64,000 nucleotides of DNA from Heliocidaris erythrogramma (Eukaryota; Echinodermata; Echinoidea; Camarodonta; Echinometridae). Below the pieces are notes generated by a model that made no database searches, was not told the origin of the DNA, and saw only the letters and a list, made by a program, of their open reading frames with translations. The translations under genes were made by a program, and so were the position numbers. The DNA lies in the NCBI GenBank assembly GCA_025617745.1, contig CM046855.1:41797663-41861662 (forward strand), read 5' to 3'. Each line of letters starts with the position of its first letter. Within the stretch, counting starts at the first letter, position 1. Positions 35,130 to 45,215 of the stretch are shown here, one piece after another.

Positions 35130-35395
35130 TTGTAATCGAGTGCTTTAAACATTGGACTGGAAATGGGAACGACACTACTGTCCCGTGGCCAGACATCAAT
35201 CTATATTTGCCACTCTCAACCCAGGTGTTAAATGGGTACCGGTGGGAAGGAGTTCCTTCAAAGCTGTGAACCCCGAAATCGGTAGCCTATATAGCTAGCG
35301 AGCCGGGGTATAATATTGGAGCACCTTGAACACCTTGCGTGGTGGATATGAGAGCTATTATTTTATCCAATATTATTATCATAATTATATCTTAG
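35130..35395 (+). mobile_element. SINE/LINE 3' segment with 'cccaggtgttaaatggg' core
   Basis: It contains 'ccactctcaacccaggtg' and 'taaatgggtaccgg', then 'gagccggggtataatattgg' and 'gcaccttgaacacctt', ending in 'gagagctattatttta'. The core is shared with the SINE at 36177-36360 and the tail type with the other LINE-like 3' ends here. The tRNA-like head is not visible, so it is 5'-truncated or belongs to the partner LINE. Confidence 0.65.
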
Positions 35396-36176
35396 AATGC
35401 TCCTAGAATATACATGCAATTTGTAACCTATTTCCTTATCATGATTCTTTAATATCATGCTGTGCGATGGTTAAAACGTCGGCTATTGCCAAATTGTTCA
35501 AGACCATAACATCAGAGTATGTTTGAAATATGTGCACACCTATTATTTCGAGAGTCTTTAAAATAACACACATTTAGTTATATTTAATTGGTCTTAAAGA
35601 ACGGACTAAAAAGGAAAAAACCGGTTTAAAATAAAATAAAATGATGACGCGTTCACATGACCACAAACAGAAGACGCCTTTTTCTTCCTGACACAGACAA
35701 CAACATCCTTCGACACAAATATTTTTTTTTTTCTCGAAACCATTACTTTTCCTTTTAACATGATAAAAACAAAATGAAAGTAGCCTATAGCACTCTTCAT
35801 AACACCAATCAAAAAAATAAAATCAATCCTAGCCTTTTCGTTCTGACATTTACACACCACCCCTCTCAGGCCGGAGCAGAGAATGCCCTGCCTCCTCCCC
35901 CTTCACGCTTTTCTGTACATAGTATTTTGACCGTAATTGGCCATTATCAAATATTATTACCCATTGACCAAACTACAGATAAAATTTAATTTACATCTTG
36001 GGGCATGCATTATATAATCTTTGCTTTTTCACTGTTTCAAACCATAAATTTCCTTGAGGACTTGCTCATATTGAGCACTGAATTTCTTTATAACAATCTT
36101 GTATTTACTACTCAGTTTTAACATTCTATAAAGGCAATCCCTTAATTTCATGAAACATTTCATGTCAGAAACGTAT
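35396..36176. other. Non-coding sequence
   Basis: AT-rich, no supported exon or repeat. Confidence 0.4.
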
Positions 36177-36360
36177 CTCGGGAGCAGTGTGGTATATTGA
36201 TAAAGACTCTTGACTCTTATACGAAAGGTCCTGGGTTCGATCCTTCCTCGATCCTTACATCCTTGGATAAAGTATTTTACCCAAATTTGTCCTTCTTGGC
36301 CCAGGTGTATTAAATGGGTAGCTGGTAATGCTTGGGTAATAATAATTACAAGAACCTCAG
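36177..36360 (+). mobile_element. tRNA-derived SINE
   Basis: An A-box-like 'gtggtatattgataaag' is followed about 30 bases later by a good B box, 'ggttcgatcc', within 'ggtcctgggttcgatccttc'. The body has 'ttggataaagtattttaccc', 'aaatttgtcc' and the shared core 'cccaggtgtattaaatggg', then 'gggtaataataatt'. The element probably uses Pol III transcription and LINE machinery. An (ATT)n microsatellite begins just beyond it. Confidence 0.8.
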
Positions 36361-36390
36361 AAAAATCAGATAGATACTAGATTACTATTC

Positions 36391-36660
36391 TATTATTATT
36401 ATTATTATTATCATTATTATTATTAATAATGATAATAATAATATTCATCATCATTATTATTATTATTATTTTATTATTATTACATGTATTATTATTATTA
36501 TTATTATTAATATTATTATTAATATTAATATTAATATTATTATTAGAATTATTATTATCGTTGTTATTACTGTTATTATCGTTGTTATTTTTGTTATTAT
36601 TACTAATATCATTATTATTATTATCATTATTGGTATCATCAGCATCATCATCATTATCAT
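36391..36660. repeat. (ATT)n microsatellite
   Basis: About 270 bases of ATT with ATC and AAT variants. Leu/Ile and Asn frames across it are artefacts. It may have grown from the tail of the adjacent SINE. Confidence 0.92.
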
Positions 36661-36674
36661 CTTTGAAATGTACT

Positions 36675-36888
36675 TTATGTTTTGTATGATTGTATTGAAA
36701 ACGCCAGTGTAGATGAATGACTGACATAGTCGATGTCTTCATCATCATTCACATACAAACTAATATCCGATGACACACCCTGTCCCTTGTGAGTATCTCG
36801 TTGACACCGTAATTGACCTCCGCAGAGGTAATCGTCGACGTCGGGGAGTGAAGAGGGACCGCTCCTTATCTCACCGCCTCGCGCTAAA
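36675..36888 (-). CDS. Candidate exon, acidic frame, minus strand
   Basis: On the minus strand a pyrimidine-rich stretch ending 'gagctctttag' could be a splice acceptor, followed by an open frame rich in charged residues: SSLPDVDDYLCGG, QRDTHKGQG, then VNDDEDIDYVSHSS. Codon use is less AT-biased than the neighbours. The frame stops at 36675 near the ATT repeat, and I do not see a clear donor. No domain recognised. On the plus strand a good donor-like 'gtaagt' at 36901 lies in the same place, which adds doubt. Confidence 0.25.
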
Positions 36889-36995
36889 GAGCTCATAGGG
36901 GTAAGTAAAAGGAATAAAGTAGCACCCCTTGGGTCAAGTTGGGTTTCAAGGGTACGATCCTTACTCATGCACACTTAAACTTCACTGCTGGCGTA

Positions 36996-36996
<1 letters not shown>

Positions 36997-37031
<35 letters not shown>

Positions 37032-37410
37032 GGGGGAGGGTTAAAAGTAAGATCCTTATAACGATTACTCGTGCTGCCGTGTAGGTATATCCACGAAGGT
37101 GCATTAAACTTACACATGGGAAGACGAGGGAAGAAAGAGAGATAAATAGAGGGGCATATGAAGGTAAAGATAGATAGATAGATAGATACATACATAGATA
37201 CATACATGCATACATAAATCGATAAATAGAGCTACATAGATAATGAGACAAAGAGAGGAGAGACAGACAGAGATCAGAGACAGTACACGAGAGGAGGAGG
37301 GATAACGAGAAAGAGATAAAAAGAGTGAGAGATAGACATGAAAATGGGAGAGAGAGAGAGAGAGAGGGAGGGAGGAAGGGGAGTGGGGGATAGGGGGTAG
37401 AGAAAGAGAG
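36997..37410. repeat. GA, poly-G and GATA microsatellite cluster
   Basis: (GA)n at 36997-37020, a G-run at 37021-37036, GATA/CATA units at 37167-37212, and further GA runs to about 37410. Non-coding. Confidence 0.85.
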
Positions 37411-38281
37411 AGAATTTTGATTACTCATGCTCACTTAACTTCACTTCTGGCGTGTAGGTATATTCTTCAAAAGTCATTGAGAACGTTTGTGAACGCGAAG
37501 GTGCATTCAACTTAAGCCCGGCTTACTGCATGCGTCATTTCGATTGCGTCAGTACTTGCGCTAATCGAGCCTTTGAAGGCAATGAGCCAATTCGCCAGCT
37601 ATTACAAGTATTGTTTGGACATTATACTATTTCATTTCATGTGTTACGCTTTCCAACTATAGATAGAAGCTTGGGAGAAAGCACGCATTGGGGTATGGAC
37701 ATGTAAACATTATTGACTATTCAAAAAACAACAACGACAAAATGAAAGAGAGAAAACCAATATTAAAGTACGATTTTACGAAGAATATAGGATGAGAAAC
37801 ATAATCTGTTACCTGACCTACTTATATTTTGAAAGTTACCTGAGCATGTATGAAATAGCAAGCATTTACCACGATCATACCACTAGGTTAAACATATCAA
37901 AGCAAAATTCAAAATTTCGTCCCCAAACTCGTGCTTAAAAATATGTCAACTCCCTGTTGTAATACATCCTGCCACTTGGACATCCGTCTTTATAAAAGAC
38001 TGCGTGTGTAATTACATTATTTTAGGATTAGTTAGGGTTTGTAATTCCGCACACGTCTTTTCCGCCAGCTATTTTCCAGACGTTAGAATGCTTTGAGATC
38101 GCCTCAAAATAAGGAAGCGATTAGTTTTCATGTGACACATTTTATGGTTTTACTTGACCTATTTAAGGATTGTCTGCTTTTGTTTTGCATTGGATTAAAT
38201 AGTAGTTTTTAAAAACGTGATCTTGAGAGGAAGCTTTCACGGTGATTTAGGCTAATATTCCTTAAATCTCTCCTTTTGATA
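37411..38281. other. Non-coding sequence
   Basis: No exon or repeat recognised. 'tgctcacttaacttcact' and 'tggcgtgtaggtatat' near 37429 repeat wording from 36967-37090 (similar 'acttaaacttcactgctggcg'), so the GA cluster is flanked by a short direct duplication. Confidence 0.45.
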
Positions 38282-38671
38282 GGTAAAATAGAAAGGGACC
38301 ATTTTATTTTTGTAATTTCAAATTCAAATTTCAATTTATAATTCATTGTCCAATAGAAAATTTGCGTTGCTCACATTTTACATACAGATATAACTCTATA
38401 CAAATTTAGATTTTTACATCATCAAAATCATATTAAAACATGTATAGAATACAGACAAAATATTGTCATGAGGAATGGTAAAATAGAAAGGGACCATTTT
38501 ATTTTTGTAATTTCAAATTCAAATTTCAATTTATAATTCATTGTCCAATAGAAAATTTGCGTTGCTCACATTTTACATACAGATATAACTCTATACAAAT
38601 TTAGATTTTTACATCATCAAAATCATATTAAAACATGTATAGAATACAGACAAAATATTGTCATGAGGAAT
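38282..38671. repeat. Exact 195-bp tandem duplication
   Basis: The block starting 'ggtaaaatagaaagggacc' at 38282-38476 is repeated at 38477-38671 with no difference that I can find by eye. Either a very recent duplication or an assembly artefact. Non-coding. Confidence 0.95.
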
Positions 38672-39370
38672 GAGATCCTCGCTTGTAAATTAAGAGAGAG
38701 AGGGGGGGGGGGGTGAGAAGGTTGTTAGAGGGGTGTAAATGCATATTTTATTCAAATGTTGTTAAATTGTTAAATTCATGTTGTTAAATTCATCCGTTCA
38801 ATTAAACACTCGTCAACTCGTCAATTCAACAAGCTATGTTGAAAATTTCTCCTTTACCTGAAGAGTTTTCTTATATTTTTAGCTTCTAACTTTGTATTTT
38901 TTTAAAATCCTTTCTTCTGTCCTTGTGACTTTTATTTTCTTCTCTCTCTCCCTCTCTCTCTCTCTCTGTTTCTGCCCCTTCTCTCTCTCTCTCTGATAGT
39001 TAAAATATACTTGACGCGATTTGTTTATTAATCTATGAGATTTCTCTACCTATTTCTCTCTCAATCATCATATCCTATCCAACCATGACATCTCTTCCCT
39101 CCCTCCTCTCTCTCTCTCTCTCTCTCTCTTCCCTCTCCCTCTTTTTCTGACTGTCTGTCTTTCTATCCCCCTGCCTCTCTCTTCTCTCACTCCCTCTTTT
39201 TCTGTCTGAATATCTGTCTGTCTCTTTCTCTCTCTTCTTTCTCTCCCTCTTTTTATGTATGTCTGTCTGTCTTTATCGCTCTCTCTCTCTCTCTCTATCT
39301 CTCTCTTCATTCTCCCTACTTCGTTTTTGTCTGTCTGTCTGTCTGTCTGCCTGCCCCCTCTCTCTCTCCC
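38672..39370. repeat. Poly-G and CT/CTGT microsatellite cluster
   Basis: A G-run at 38703-38712, CT runs at 38939-38995 and 39100-39370, and CTGT units near 39330-39352. Low-complexity frames across it are not genes. Confidence 0.85.
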
Positions 39371-39812
39371 TCAATATGACAGTCCAGGGTTGTAATCAAT
39401 GGCGTCGCAGATCAAGGCACTTCGAAGAGGATTACCCCGATTCACAATTAGATTAAGTTTATAAAAGCAACGATGAGAATGAAACATTCAATAACTCTCG
39501 AAAGAAAAAAAAGTTTCTCAGTAAGTAAATTTTGCTCTCATCGTTCCGATTTATTACGTTTCCTTGTTACCGCAATTTACTATATGCTACATTACCTTCA
39601 AACTGTATTAATAATACTATCCAAGACATTAGGCTGAGACTAAATAAATATAGTTCCCCTCCCCTTTAAATAGAATTATGCGGAACCCTTCTTGGTAGGG
39701 GAGGGCTAAGGAACCCCATCGGCCATGGCTTATAACTTGCTACCATATACGAGTGTTTCCTGGACCATCGCTTTATATTTCATTATTATTTTCCGATCAT
39801 CAACACTTTCAG

Positions 39813-39931
39813 CGTCTTCAGGCAGACACGTTTCAACTGGCCAAAAAATTACAAGACAACGAATGTTTGCTATCCTATGGACTAAAGGCATATCATTCAA
39901 ATAGTAGTACGACATGGGATGCGCACCGCGG
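39813..39931 (+). CDS. Candidate internal exon
   Basis: A pyrimidine-rich tract and 'acactttcag' give a plausible acceptor at 39812, and 'cgcgg' followed by GTAAGATG gives a donor after 39931. The enclosed frame is open (RLQADTFQLAKKLQDN, then LLSYGLKAYHSN) with phase 0 at the start and two bases left over at the end. The peptide looks helical and amphipathic but I recognise no family. It may belong with the frame at 39961-40221, though I find no clear splice join. Confidence 0.3.
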
Positions 39932-39960
39932 GTAAGATGCAAGCGCAGTGGCAATGTTGA

Positions 39961-40221
39961 CGGACGCGCACTCTCTTCAAAATTGACTCATCGCGGCTAG
40001 CTAGGCTGGAGGAAAGGTGTTCCGATTTGCGCCGACGCGTGTCGACCTCCGGAACACTCTACACCGCCTCGCTGAAAAGCTCCCGATCGGATGACATCGA
40101 CATAGCTTCGGTGTACTCGAAGATTTCGAGAGGAAAAAAAATGACCCGTGATGATAATGATAATCGTGATGACGATCCGTTGCTGAAAGTGACCGCGCTA
40201 ATAATAAACACTCCAAGATAG
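39961..40221 (+). CDS. Candidate terminal exon with PKA-like site
   Basis: An open frame of 86 codons follows a stop at 39958-39960 and ends with TAG at 40219-40221. It contains LARLEERCSDLRRRVSTSG, with RRVS matching the RRxS protein kinase A consensus, then SSRSDDIDIASVYSKI and an acidic stretch RDDNDNRDDD. Codon use has more G/C at third positions than surrounding DNA, as expected of real coding sequence. There is no ATG before residue 61 (40141), so if genuine it is a downstream exon. No named family fits. Confidence 0.3.
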   Translation, partial: RTRTLFKIDSSRLARLEERCSDLRRRVSTSGTLYTASLKSSRSDDIDIASVYSKISRGKKMTRDDNDNRDDDPLLKVTALIINTPR

Positions 40222-40759
40222 AATTTCTTGACTGTACGGAACCCATGTTAGAAAGATGGATTCTGGAGTGATTACTAGTTCTACCACCTTTTTTTGCTTA
40301 GCCTTGTATTATATGTCTTGCATTGTATTGTGAAATTATCGTGAAACTATTTTCATCATTTTCACTATTCGAGAATGGAAACATGAAGACATTTTCGGCA
40401 GCTGTAGTATAAGGAAAAGAATGCTGCAGAAAAAGAAAAATTCGGAGAATGATCCTTGTACGAAACTCTCAGAACGGTGCTATAAAAACGGCGGTACGGT
40501 ACTGGACATAAAATAATAATCGCTGATTGATTGAAGTCTGGTAAAAACTGAATAAACCTCAACAAGGCAAGTTTGTGTAAACGTATAAAACTAGGGCGCC
40601 GATTCAGGATGCAGGGGACAACTGCTCCTAATAATTTTGGAATTAAATGATAATCCCATGGAGTGAAGCTTAAGCCTCCGATGCGTTTGCGCCCCTTCTC
40701 CACCCATCCCGAATAGGAATAAAAAAAAAACTCCTGCATAAAATTATCATGAAACAGAA
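40222..40759. other. Non-coding sequence
   Basis: The stretch 'gggcgccgattcaggatgc' (40593) and 'gcgtttgcgcccct' (40685) may be ends of a decayed inverted-repeat element; not certain. Confidence 0.35.
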
Positions 40760-41135
40760 TAACAACAGTAATAATACTTAGTTCTTTTATAGCGCATCAC
40801 ATATCAATAATTTATAAGTGTCTCTGTGCGCTTCCAAAAAGCCTTGGATTATTACCCCTGCTCAGCCTAACTGCCCTAATGAAAGCGCTGATGCTTCATG
40901 GAATAAAATTCCTACCGGTACCTATTGGATACATTGACAGAACAAACTACATTTTCTTCAGAAGCTTTAAAAGGGAGAAATAGAAATAATAATATTAATA
41001 TTAATACATAACATTTATATTGCACTTAATACAATGTTTCTAAGCGCCGAAGTAGTATTATTACCCTGGCTTTAGCCCAGCTGCTCTACATTAGTGCCGC
41101 GGCGGAACTCGAAACGCGTCGATCCATTAGGGATT
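40760..41135 (-). mobile_element. Two LINE/SINE 3' ends in tandem, minus strand
   Basis: Two minus-oriented copies of a related 3' end lie at about 40770-40925 and 40988-41125. Each reads leftward from 'agctgggctaaagcc' or 'ggctgagcaggggtaa' through 'gcgc' to 'ataaatgttatg' or 'ataaattattg' and an AAT-rich tail. The head parts are absent. Confidence 0.6.
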
Positions 41136-41727
41136 ATAAAGATTTTAAAAATAAATTATAAAACATCGAAACCCTCCCTTTTACATCCATTTAATTGATG
41201 TAGCTGAAACTTGGATATAGACCACTTGTCCGTCATATTCTCTACAGTGATAAAGGAAGAAACTGAAACGATAATTGAATGGAGTTTCCGGCAGTATCAA
41301 TGCTACGGATGAGCAGTTGACATAGATGCTCCCAAATATAAAAACGGAAAATACTGTCACTATATTGCCTGAGGTCTTCTTTTATTCAGGACAGAGACAA
41401 TCATCCAGCGTTGCCATGGAAACGACAAGTCACCACACTGATGCGCGCCAACCGATATCAGGTGATAGAGCAAAGGGTGTTACCCGCGAAAGATGAGCGT
41501 GGTTGATATCTTTTCGCACTCTTTTATATTAATGTGAAATAAATATTTGCTAAATCAGATAACTGAAAATGGAGAAAACTAGAAGTGAAGTCGTTTCTCA
41601 TTACTCTGTTATTCGTTCCTCTTTTTCCTCTTTGTGACCTGCTTTCTCCTCTTTTATTCATTTTCTCATCCTTTTTTCATCCAGCAAAGAATCTTTTAGT
41701 TTTTACTTTTCCTAGACTTGTGGAAAG
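41136..41727. other. Non-coding sequence
   Basis: Nothing recognised. Confidence 0.4.
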
Positions 41728-41860
41728 CATGTGAAGGTCGTGGGTTCGAACCCCGGCACGGCACTGATGACAGTTTGTGAGGTAGATGTTTTAATCTTCA
41801 CTTTGCATTCCGTACCTAGGGTAAATTTGGTTGACCTGGTAGGATGCCGAAAGCCATTGT
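41728..41860 (+). mobile_element. SINE head with perfect B box
   Basis: 'ggtcgtgggttcgaacccc' contains GGTTCGAACCC, a perfect Pol III B box. The A-box side ('gtggaaagcatgtgaagg') is weak. Followed by 'cactgatgacagtttgtgagg' and 'tagggtaaatttggttgacc'. It looks like a tRNA-derived SINE fragment rather than a tRNA gene because no cloverleaf acceptor stem can be formed. Confidence 0.55.
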
Positions 41861-42395
41861 GATTGAATTTTCCATAATATGCCTCACAGTGATATTTTCG
41901 TAGGAATTGGGGGTACTACCCAGGAAATGGAGATAGTGGACACATATTTTTTCTTTTTGTCGAAAATGCCAAATGCGAGGAGACGCAACCTTGCTATTCT
42001 TTTAAACGCCTGTACATGATCACATATAATTAATTTTAGTAAATATGAGAGCAGATATTACACAGTTTAATATCCCTATAATCATCGACATATAATATCC
42101 TCTACTCGCTTAAGAAAGACAGACAACAGCAATAAAAATATCACCATTGTCATCATCATCATCATCATCATCATCAACAACAACAACAACTATGACAATT
42201 TTCGACAAAGAGTGACGGAAAGAAGCAACGACTTTTGTTATGCAATCGCCTTCTAATATTTACGGCCATTTTCATGCTGAGGTGTACGATCTCCTTACTG
42301 ATGATGCGCGCGCATTGCAGGAGAGCGGGCTGAAGGGATTCTTCTTATAATATCTCCTCGCATTACACCGATTTCTCTCTTTATTTCAACCCGCG
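41861..42395. other. Non-coding, with CAT/CAA repeats
   Basis: A (CAT)n then (CAA)n run lies at about 42145-42190. 'ttataat' at 42347 precedes the small ORF by about 50 bases. Confidence 0.4.
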
Positions 42396-42581
42396 ATGAA
42401 ACTTAGATGTCCCTGTGTTGCGCCTCTTGTATTAGTTTTCATGACCGCATCACGGGCCGACATCAAATCATTTTGTTCTGAAAAGGTGTTTATTTCTCAC
42501 CTTCGTGTCATCCGAGAGTCACGCATTATCTTCCCGAAGGGATCGATTGCAGGGTCGTCCTCAAAAGTTCAATTATGGTGA
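42396..42581 (+). CDS. Possible small secreted peptide or first exon
   Basis: An ATG at 42396 opens a 61-codon frame that begins with a textbook signal peptide: a basic start MKLR, a hydrophobic core (VAPLVLVFMTA) and small residues before a likely cleavage after SRA, leaving DIKSFCSEKVF. The mature part would be about 40 residues with a single cysteine. A TATA-like word lies about 50 bases upstream. 'tatg' followed by GTGAAAG near 42576 could be a donor, which would make this a first exon. No homologue recognised; the signal peptide is the main argument. Confidence 0.3.
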   Translation: MKLRCPCVAPLVLVFMTASRADIKSFCSEKVFISHLRVIRESRIIFPKGSIAGSSSKVQLW

Positions 42582-43194
42582 AAGCCGAATTTATGACTTT
42601 TTTCCTATAGGGATGGCGGTGAGAGGTGGATAATTTTTCTTTTTTTATTGTCGACAATAGTGGCCTTTTATTTCCAATGTATTTGAAAAATGGTGATGGG
42701 ACTTTCAGAAAACTTAAGAATACAGTGATTTTAAAGGGTATAAAGAGTGACGCCGATGTCAATTTGCCTGACATAAGACTTCTGCGTCAGTAACTAGCGC
42801 TGTCTTTGACGCGTCATGAGTGATATCGTACATTATAAAACGGGTTCAAGAATGTAGCCATCATGATTGGTCAAATAACACCATGTGACCGTGCAAAAAA
42901 AGTGATAACACACGGCAAAAAGGCTCTAAAGCACGGCTGAGCTGCGCGTACGCGTACCTCTGGTGCGTGCAAACTGGAAAAAACGCAATGAAATCGTGTA
43001 GTTTAATTGTCATTTAAGCGCATGGATTTAATGCACTCACTGAAACGCGCATGACTTTGTTGGCTGCGCTTCTGTGATGTCATCCAGGAAAGCAAATGGC
43101 AGCCTCCATGACTGTACGACTCGTGGCGTTTCTATGGGGTTCGTAACCATTTTTATAGACTTCATAATCATATTGCCGACCCGTTTTATAAAAC
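42582..43194. other. Non-coding, locally CpG-rich
   Basis: The part 42920-43070 is CpG-rich ('gcgcgtacgcgtacc'). No exon supported. Confidence 0.35.
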
Positions 43195-43365
43195 TATTAA
43201 TACATGGTTGTGAGTCGAGTTCGTGCATTAGTGCGATCTGGCAACACGCAGGTTTTTATCGTGGTGTCAAACACATTCGGCTTGCGCCTCGTGCGTATAG
43301 TACACCACGATAAAAACCTTTGTGTTGCCAGATCGCACCAACGCACTCCCAACCATGTATTAATA
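43195..43365. repeat. Foldback element, about 65-bp arms
   Basis: The arm at 43195-43267 ('tattaatacatggttg' to 'tttttatcgtggtgt') is the inverted copy of 43302-43365, with about 34 bases between. Near-perfect pairing over the inner 40 bases, 'gtgcgatctggcaacac' and 'ggtttttatcgtggtgt', makes a very stable hairpin. A TA dinucleotide at both borders would suit a Tc1/mariner-type MITE, but this is inference. Confidence 0.85.
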
Positions 43366-44924
43366 GTATAAAAATACAAACTGAACAGTGCAAAATATTG
43401 CTTTGAATTACCGTACTGGCGTATGCGTTAATTGTCTTTACAGGTTTGATTGGCGCAAGTATAATAACGGAATCGAAATGACGCCTCGAGTGCAACAGGC
43501 AGTGACGGAGATTTATTACGCAATTCTATTGTTACGTCCCACATGATGAAAAGAGTTTCCTGCATATTTCCGCCCATGGCAACAGGCATACTATATCATT
43601 GTGAGAATGAAAAGAGTCATGTCCTTCCTCCTCTATAATAGACGGTATGCGGTCATCATAATGATGCTTGTTTGCTGTCTTCAATATTTTTGTTGATTTC
43701 ATAACCGTCACTCATGAGTCATTTACACATCACCACCATCATCTGACTTTCTTCTCGACCCATTATGTCAACATTATCTTTACGTTATGCAAAATGACAA
43801 CAAATCGACATGTATAACCACTTACAATCATATTGCATTTATTTGATTTTTTTTAAAAAACTTTATAGTGATTCAGATATTGATACAACAAGTAGCAAAA
43901 TGGAAATAAGAAAGCAAGAAAATTTCCCAACTGCAAAATAATTCCATTATTCATGACACACAATATACTAACATGATTATCAGCAAAAAATCACTTGCCT
44001 ACCTTAATATTTCACTAAGCATCGCCCAAATAAATTCACAGATGGGGCCCCCAAATCGTCCACATAGCTTTCCTCTCACGCACAGTTGGGCCTATCACCT
44101 TACCGTATACAGCAGCCGGTCACAAAAACGGGGGTAATGCGCCACAAATGGATGCTTTCCCGCGTAAATTGTGTCGCGGGAAAATGCGAACACAGGGAAA
44201 CCAGGTCATCTACTTAAAATGGTGATGCGCTCTCCAAAAAGATGTTGTCACTTGGGGTAATTATTTTCATCTCTTGGAGGGGATAGAAGAGAAGGAGGAG
44301 GAATGAAAAGTGGGCCTGGGTTAACTTGAGATGCGGAATGAGTCAGCTGGAAAATTGAGTCCATTTTACACGAAAGCAACCAGAAGAAAAAAAATCGATA
44401 GCATTGCTGTTTCGCGCTCTCAGATCAGACGGTATGTGTTGACTTTGTGAATATATTCAGAGAAAAGAAAACAGAGAAGTATGTTAAAGCCTTCTCCAAA
44501 CCAAACAAAATTAATGTTTATGAAGAATGCTGTAAGCATGTTTGATTGACAGTGCATAATGGAATAAAGATATTACATTTTCGTTTAGGTTTATAGGTGA
44601 GAGCGTTTTGCAATATCTACAAAGTCCAACTAAAAAAACACCAAAACATACCAAAAACAAAAACAAAACAAAACACAACAGCAACAATGACAACAAAAAC
44701 AACGACAATAACAACAACAACAAAAATCCGAACAAAAACAAATCTTTATCCAAAATGATACAAGTCATTCATTATACTTTCTGATGATAATCATAACAAA
44801 AATAGAAATAAACATAACTACGTACATGATAGCAATAATGGTATTTAGTATAGTTGAAACACCAAAATCAATAAGTAAAAAACACAATGAAGCGATCCAA
44901 CCTTATGCGTGGGTATTAATCGAA
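43366..44924. other. Non-coding; CAA-rich stretch
   Basis: An A/C-rich stretch with CAA units occupies about 44633-44740. No gene or other repeat recognised. Confidence 0.4.
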
Positions 44925-45215
44925 TAAAATAACGACTTCTTATTTTCATATCCTAATTTTGACAAGACTGTTTAAAATAGCTACGACACGATCACTCCTT
45001 TGAACATTTCGCGAAAAAAAAACAAGAAGGAAGTTGGTATTTTCAAACCACCTCATCGAAACAGATATGAAGGAGACGTTTAAATGACGGCTTTATTCTG
45101 TGTCTTATTTTGACAAGGGTGCTCAAATAACTACGACATTATGACTCTTTTGAACATTTCGAATAACAAAAAGGAAGTTAATATTATAAAACACCTTATC
45201 GAAAGAGATACGAGA
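44925..45215. repeat. Diverged tandem duplication, about 143 bp
   Basis: 'cttattttgacaag...tgctcaaataactacgacat' at about 45098 repeats the series from about 44951 ('ctaattttgacaag', 'tagctacgacacg'), followed in both by 'tttgaacatttcg', 'aaggaagtt', 'cacct(c/t)atcgaaa' and 'agatac/agatatg'. Copies differ by substitutions and small indels. Non-coding. Confidence 0.8.
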
